A DNA stretch of 64,000 nt, taken from NCBI RefSeq assembly GCF_947495315.1, contig NZ_CANLYD010000010.1, positions 1-64,000 on the forward strand. Direction: 5' to 3'. This document shows positions 61,987-64,000 of the stretch, piece by piece. Source of the DNA: an uncultured Aquimarina sp. Its GTDB lineage: Bacteria; Bacteroidota; Bacteroidia; Flavobacteriales; Flavobacteriaceae. Made by a program: the position numbers and the translations under genes. Every line of letters begins with the position of its first letter. Within the stretch, counting starts at the first letter, position 1. Under the pieces are notes generated by a model. That model made no database searches. It was not told the origin of the DNA and was given only the letters and a program-made list of their open reading frames with translations.

Positions 61987-64000
61987 TTATAGTTCTAGAA
62001 TATAGTTTACCAGGTTTTCTTCGTGTTGTAGATTTAATTTTTTACGAAGTCGATAACGTTTTATTTCCACACTTCTTGCAGATATATTGAATAGCGGTGC
62101 TATTTCTTTTGACGATAAGTTTAGCCTTAAATACGCGCAGAGCTTTAGATCGTTAGGTGTTAAATCTGGATGGCGTTTTTTAAGTTTCTTCAAAAATTTT
62201 CGATCCACATTATTAAACGCTTCTTTGAAGAACTCCCAATTATCATTATGATTTAGATTTTTATCGATAATATTTACAACTGGCTTTACTGAATTTTGAT
62301 CCGAAATCTTGATAAGGTAGCTCTTAATTTGAGTTAACAACTCATTCTTTTTTGCAACATCTATCGTTGAAGCTGCCAATTCTTTACTCTTATCTTTAAA
62401 TTCTTGCTTTAGTTGTTCATTCTTAATTCTAATGATCTCTTTTTCATTTTGAACTTTAGTCAACTCAAGTTCTCTTTTATTTTTTTCGATTAGTTCCTTT
62501 TGTTTTTTCTTATAATACCTTTTATACATGATATGCATGAAAATGGAAAATAAAATAGTCGCTAACAAATAAATCGCTAGCATTAAATTTGTTATATACC
62601 AAGGTTTTTTAATATTAAAAGAATAGCTGGCGGTATTACTAGAAACTTTATTTCCTATTCTGGATCTAACATTAAAAGTATAGTCCCCGAATGGGAGGTT
62701 TTCGAAAAATGCTGTTGGATCCTCAGACCATTCACTCCAATCGTCATAAATTCCTAATAATTGAAATTGATATTTTGGTTTTGAGAACTTATTAAATTCT
62801 GGAGCATAAAAAGATATTTTTAAATTATTCTCTATACTCCTGAAATCTCCTTGTAAGTTCTTATTTATAAATTTTATTTCCGCTCTATTTATTTTATGAC
62901 TTCCATTCGTAATATTATCTATCTGAACTTTAAAATCCTTAGTATCGAGATTACCAATATCTACAGTTATATATCCTGAGCTTGTGCCAAACAAATATGT
63001 GTTTTTATCATTAAAACGCATCACACTTTCATATCCGGTAACACTTTTTCGTTCTTCCTTTGTTAAGGGTATTTTGTTAACCTTGGACGTATTTGTAAGC
63101 ATCTCTTGAGACACAAAACTTATATTAGATTTTGTAAAAACCCATAAATCATTATCACTTTCATCTAAAATTATTTTTCCTGAAACGTATTCTTTCTCTG
63201 TATATATATTACTCAAAAGACTATCCTTGATAAATTTTTCTTTGGACTTGTCATATTTTAGAATTCCTTCCTTAAAAGCAAATAGGACATCATCTTCATA
63301 TTTTACAAGTCCCGAATTAGACCCTCTTATTGATGTATCTATAACAACATTTTTTGTTTCAAAGAAACTAGTATCCACCTTTATCTTAAAAACACCATTA
63401 TACTCATGATTTATAAAAATTTCATCTCCAACTACCTCAAAATAACGAGATGAATTATTAAAGCCTCTGATCTTATTTCTTAATTGCCAATTGTTATTTA
63501 CTTTTTTAAAAACATATAGACCATCATAATTCCCCTGTAACAAAAGATTTGGCTTGTCTTTTAACTCATTAATCTTCCAGGTTCCGGGAATATTGGATAT
63601 TTTTTTTGCTTGATCATTGTCAACAATAAATGTCCCTTCATTGTGTCCGCAAAACAGTGTCTGATCAATGTTTTGTAAACACCAGACCTGTCCTTGAGTA
63701 CCTTTTATGAATTTAAAGTCATCATTACTTTGCTTTTTCTTGTAGAAGAGTCCTTGATTTGTACCCAGATATAAATTATCGCTATAAATAGCAGAAGCAT
63801 AAACACTACCAAGAATACCTAGATTATCACTGTATATCCTAAAAGGTGAATTCAAGTTGATATAACTAATTCCGTTATCAAGGCCTAACCATATATTATT
63901 ATCAACATCTTCGAAAAGGGATAAAACAGTGTTGTTTAACAATCCTTTGTTTTGATCAACTTGATACAATAAACCGCCTTCGCTATTTAGATAAATTAAC
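61987..64000 (-). CDS. Two-component-type propeller regulator without kinase domain (5' end off the window)
   Basis: At least 671 residues; the frame stays open to the window edge, and the apparent start at 63969 is a TTG, so the N-terminus is missing. It contains Reg_prop propeller repeats (NIWLGLDNGISYI, LYLGTNQGLFY), a Y_Y_Y-like domain (about 400-450 before the membrane helix), one membrane helix (PWYITNLMLAIYLLATILFS), a long coiled coil, and a C-terminal LuxR-type HTH (LTPNDLKLCAYLRLNLSSKEIAPLFNISARSVEIKRYRLR). It lacks kinase and receiver domains, so it may sense glucan fragments in the periplasm and act directly on the adjacent operon. Confidence 0.9.
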   Translation of the reverse strand, partial: LIYLNSEGGLLYQVDQNKGLLNNTVLSLFEDVDNNIWLGLDNGISYINLNSPFRIYSDNLGILGSVYASAIYSDNLYLGTNQGLFYKKKQSNDDFKFIKGTQGQVWCLQNIDQTLFCGHNEGTFIVDNDQAKKISNIPGTWKINELKDKPNLLLQGNYDGLYVFKKVNNNWQLRNKIRGFNNSSRYFEVVGDEIFINHEYNGVFKIKVDTSFFETKNVVIDTSIRGSNSGLVKYEDDVLFAFKEGILKYDKSKEKFIKDSLLSNIYTEKEYVSGKIILDESDNDLWVFTKSNISFVSQEMLTNTSKVNKIPLTKEERKSVTGYESVMRFNDKNTYLFGTSSGYITVDIGNLDTKDFKVQIDNITNGSHKINRAEIKFINKNLQGDFRSIENNLKISFYAPEFNKFSKPKYQFQLLGIYDDWSEWSEDPTAFFENLPFGDYTFNVRSRIGNKVSSNTASYSFNIKKPWYITNLMLAIYLLATILFSIFMHIMYKRYYKKKQKELIEKNKRELELTKVQNEKEIIRIKNEQLKQEFKDKSKELAASTIDVAKKNELLTQIKSYLIKISDQNSVKPVVNIIDKNLNHNDNWEFFKEAFNNVDRKFLKKLKKRHPDLTPNDLKLCAYLRLNLSSKEIAPLFNISARSVEIKRYRLRKKLNLQHEENLVNYILEL

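Overview
The window looks like chromosomal DNA of a marine Flavobacteriaceae bacterium (phylum Bacteroidota; Aquimarina or Kordia-like is a guess). Supporting signs are the low GC content, a type IX secretion C-terminal sorting domain, Bacteroidota-type promoters (TTTG - about 20 nt - TAnnTTTG), short "SAQ"-type signal peptides and lipoboxes, a flexirubin pigment cluster and a beta-glucan utilisation locus. Nearly all genes are on the minus strand.

Positions 1-4250 are accessory DNA. The window opens inside a perfect 12-copy heptanucleotide tandem repeat. Next comes a tightly coupled minus-strand operon (2735 to 237) encoding a small CPPxC-tailed protein of unknown function, a 7-TM membrane protein, a NarX/LiaS-type histidine kinase and a LuxR-type response regulator. 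A second CPPxC protein (3122-4078) has a similar sequence element upstream.

Positions 4259-37709 form a flexirubin cluster (aryl polyene ester-linked to a dialkylresorcinol). One run of 22 overlapping or nearly abutting genes (33459 down to 16789) carries the ketoreductase, three active ketosynthases, a chain-length-factor-like protein, a degenerate half-ketosynthase, two ACPs, two dehydratases, a thioesterase, DarA/DarB, a lipid acyltransferase, an ABC exporter, a BtrH-like protein, a LolA-like carrier, a polysaccharide deacetylase and small envelope proteins. A second unit (13646 down to 4259) has its own promoter and encodes a GT2 glycosyltransferase, an MMPL exporter-acyltransferase fusion, a CrtI-like oxidoreductase, a C45-type acyltransferase lipoprotein and an acyl-CoA/AMP ligase. 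A T9SS-secreted BNR protein and a small lipoprotein sit between the two units. At the other end, an aromatic amino acid lyase (expected to make 4-coumarate) and an FAD-dependent halogenase are divergently transcribed. The likely pathway is tyrosine to coumarate to CoA/ACP thioester, polyene elongation, DarA/DarB resorcinol formation, esterification, tailoring and export to the outer membrane.

Positions 37744-44106 hold three secreted proteins of unknown function, two of them clear paralogues. Between them lies a decayed partial copy of one paralogue joined to a relic of a transposase N-terminus, and an 830-bp gap with its own promoter and terminator-like hairpin. Positions 44393-44734 are a tRNA-Ser(GCT)/Pro(TGG)/Arg(TCT) array ending in a strong terminator.

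Positions 44875-64000 are a beta-1,3/1,6-glucan (laminarin-type) utilisation locus: cytoplasmic GH17, MFS transporter, GH30, GH17 lipoprotein, a GH149-like beta-1,3-glucan phosphorylase, two glycan-binding lipoproteins, a GH16 laminarinase, and a TIM-barrel glycosidase fused to a predicted outer-membrane beta-barrel. A Reg_prop/Y_Y_Y/HTH regulator runs off the right edge. No SusC/SusD pair is present in the window.
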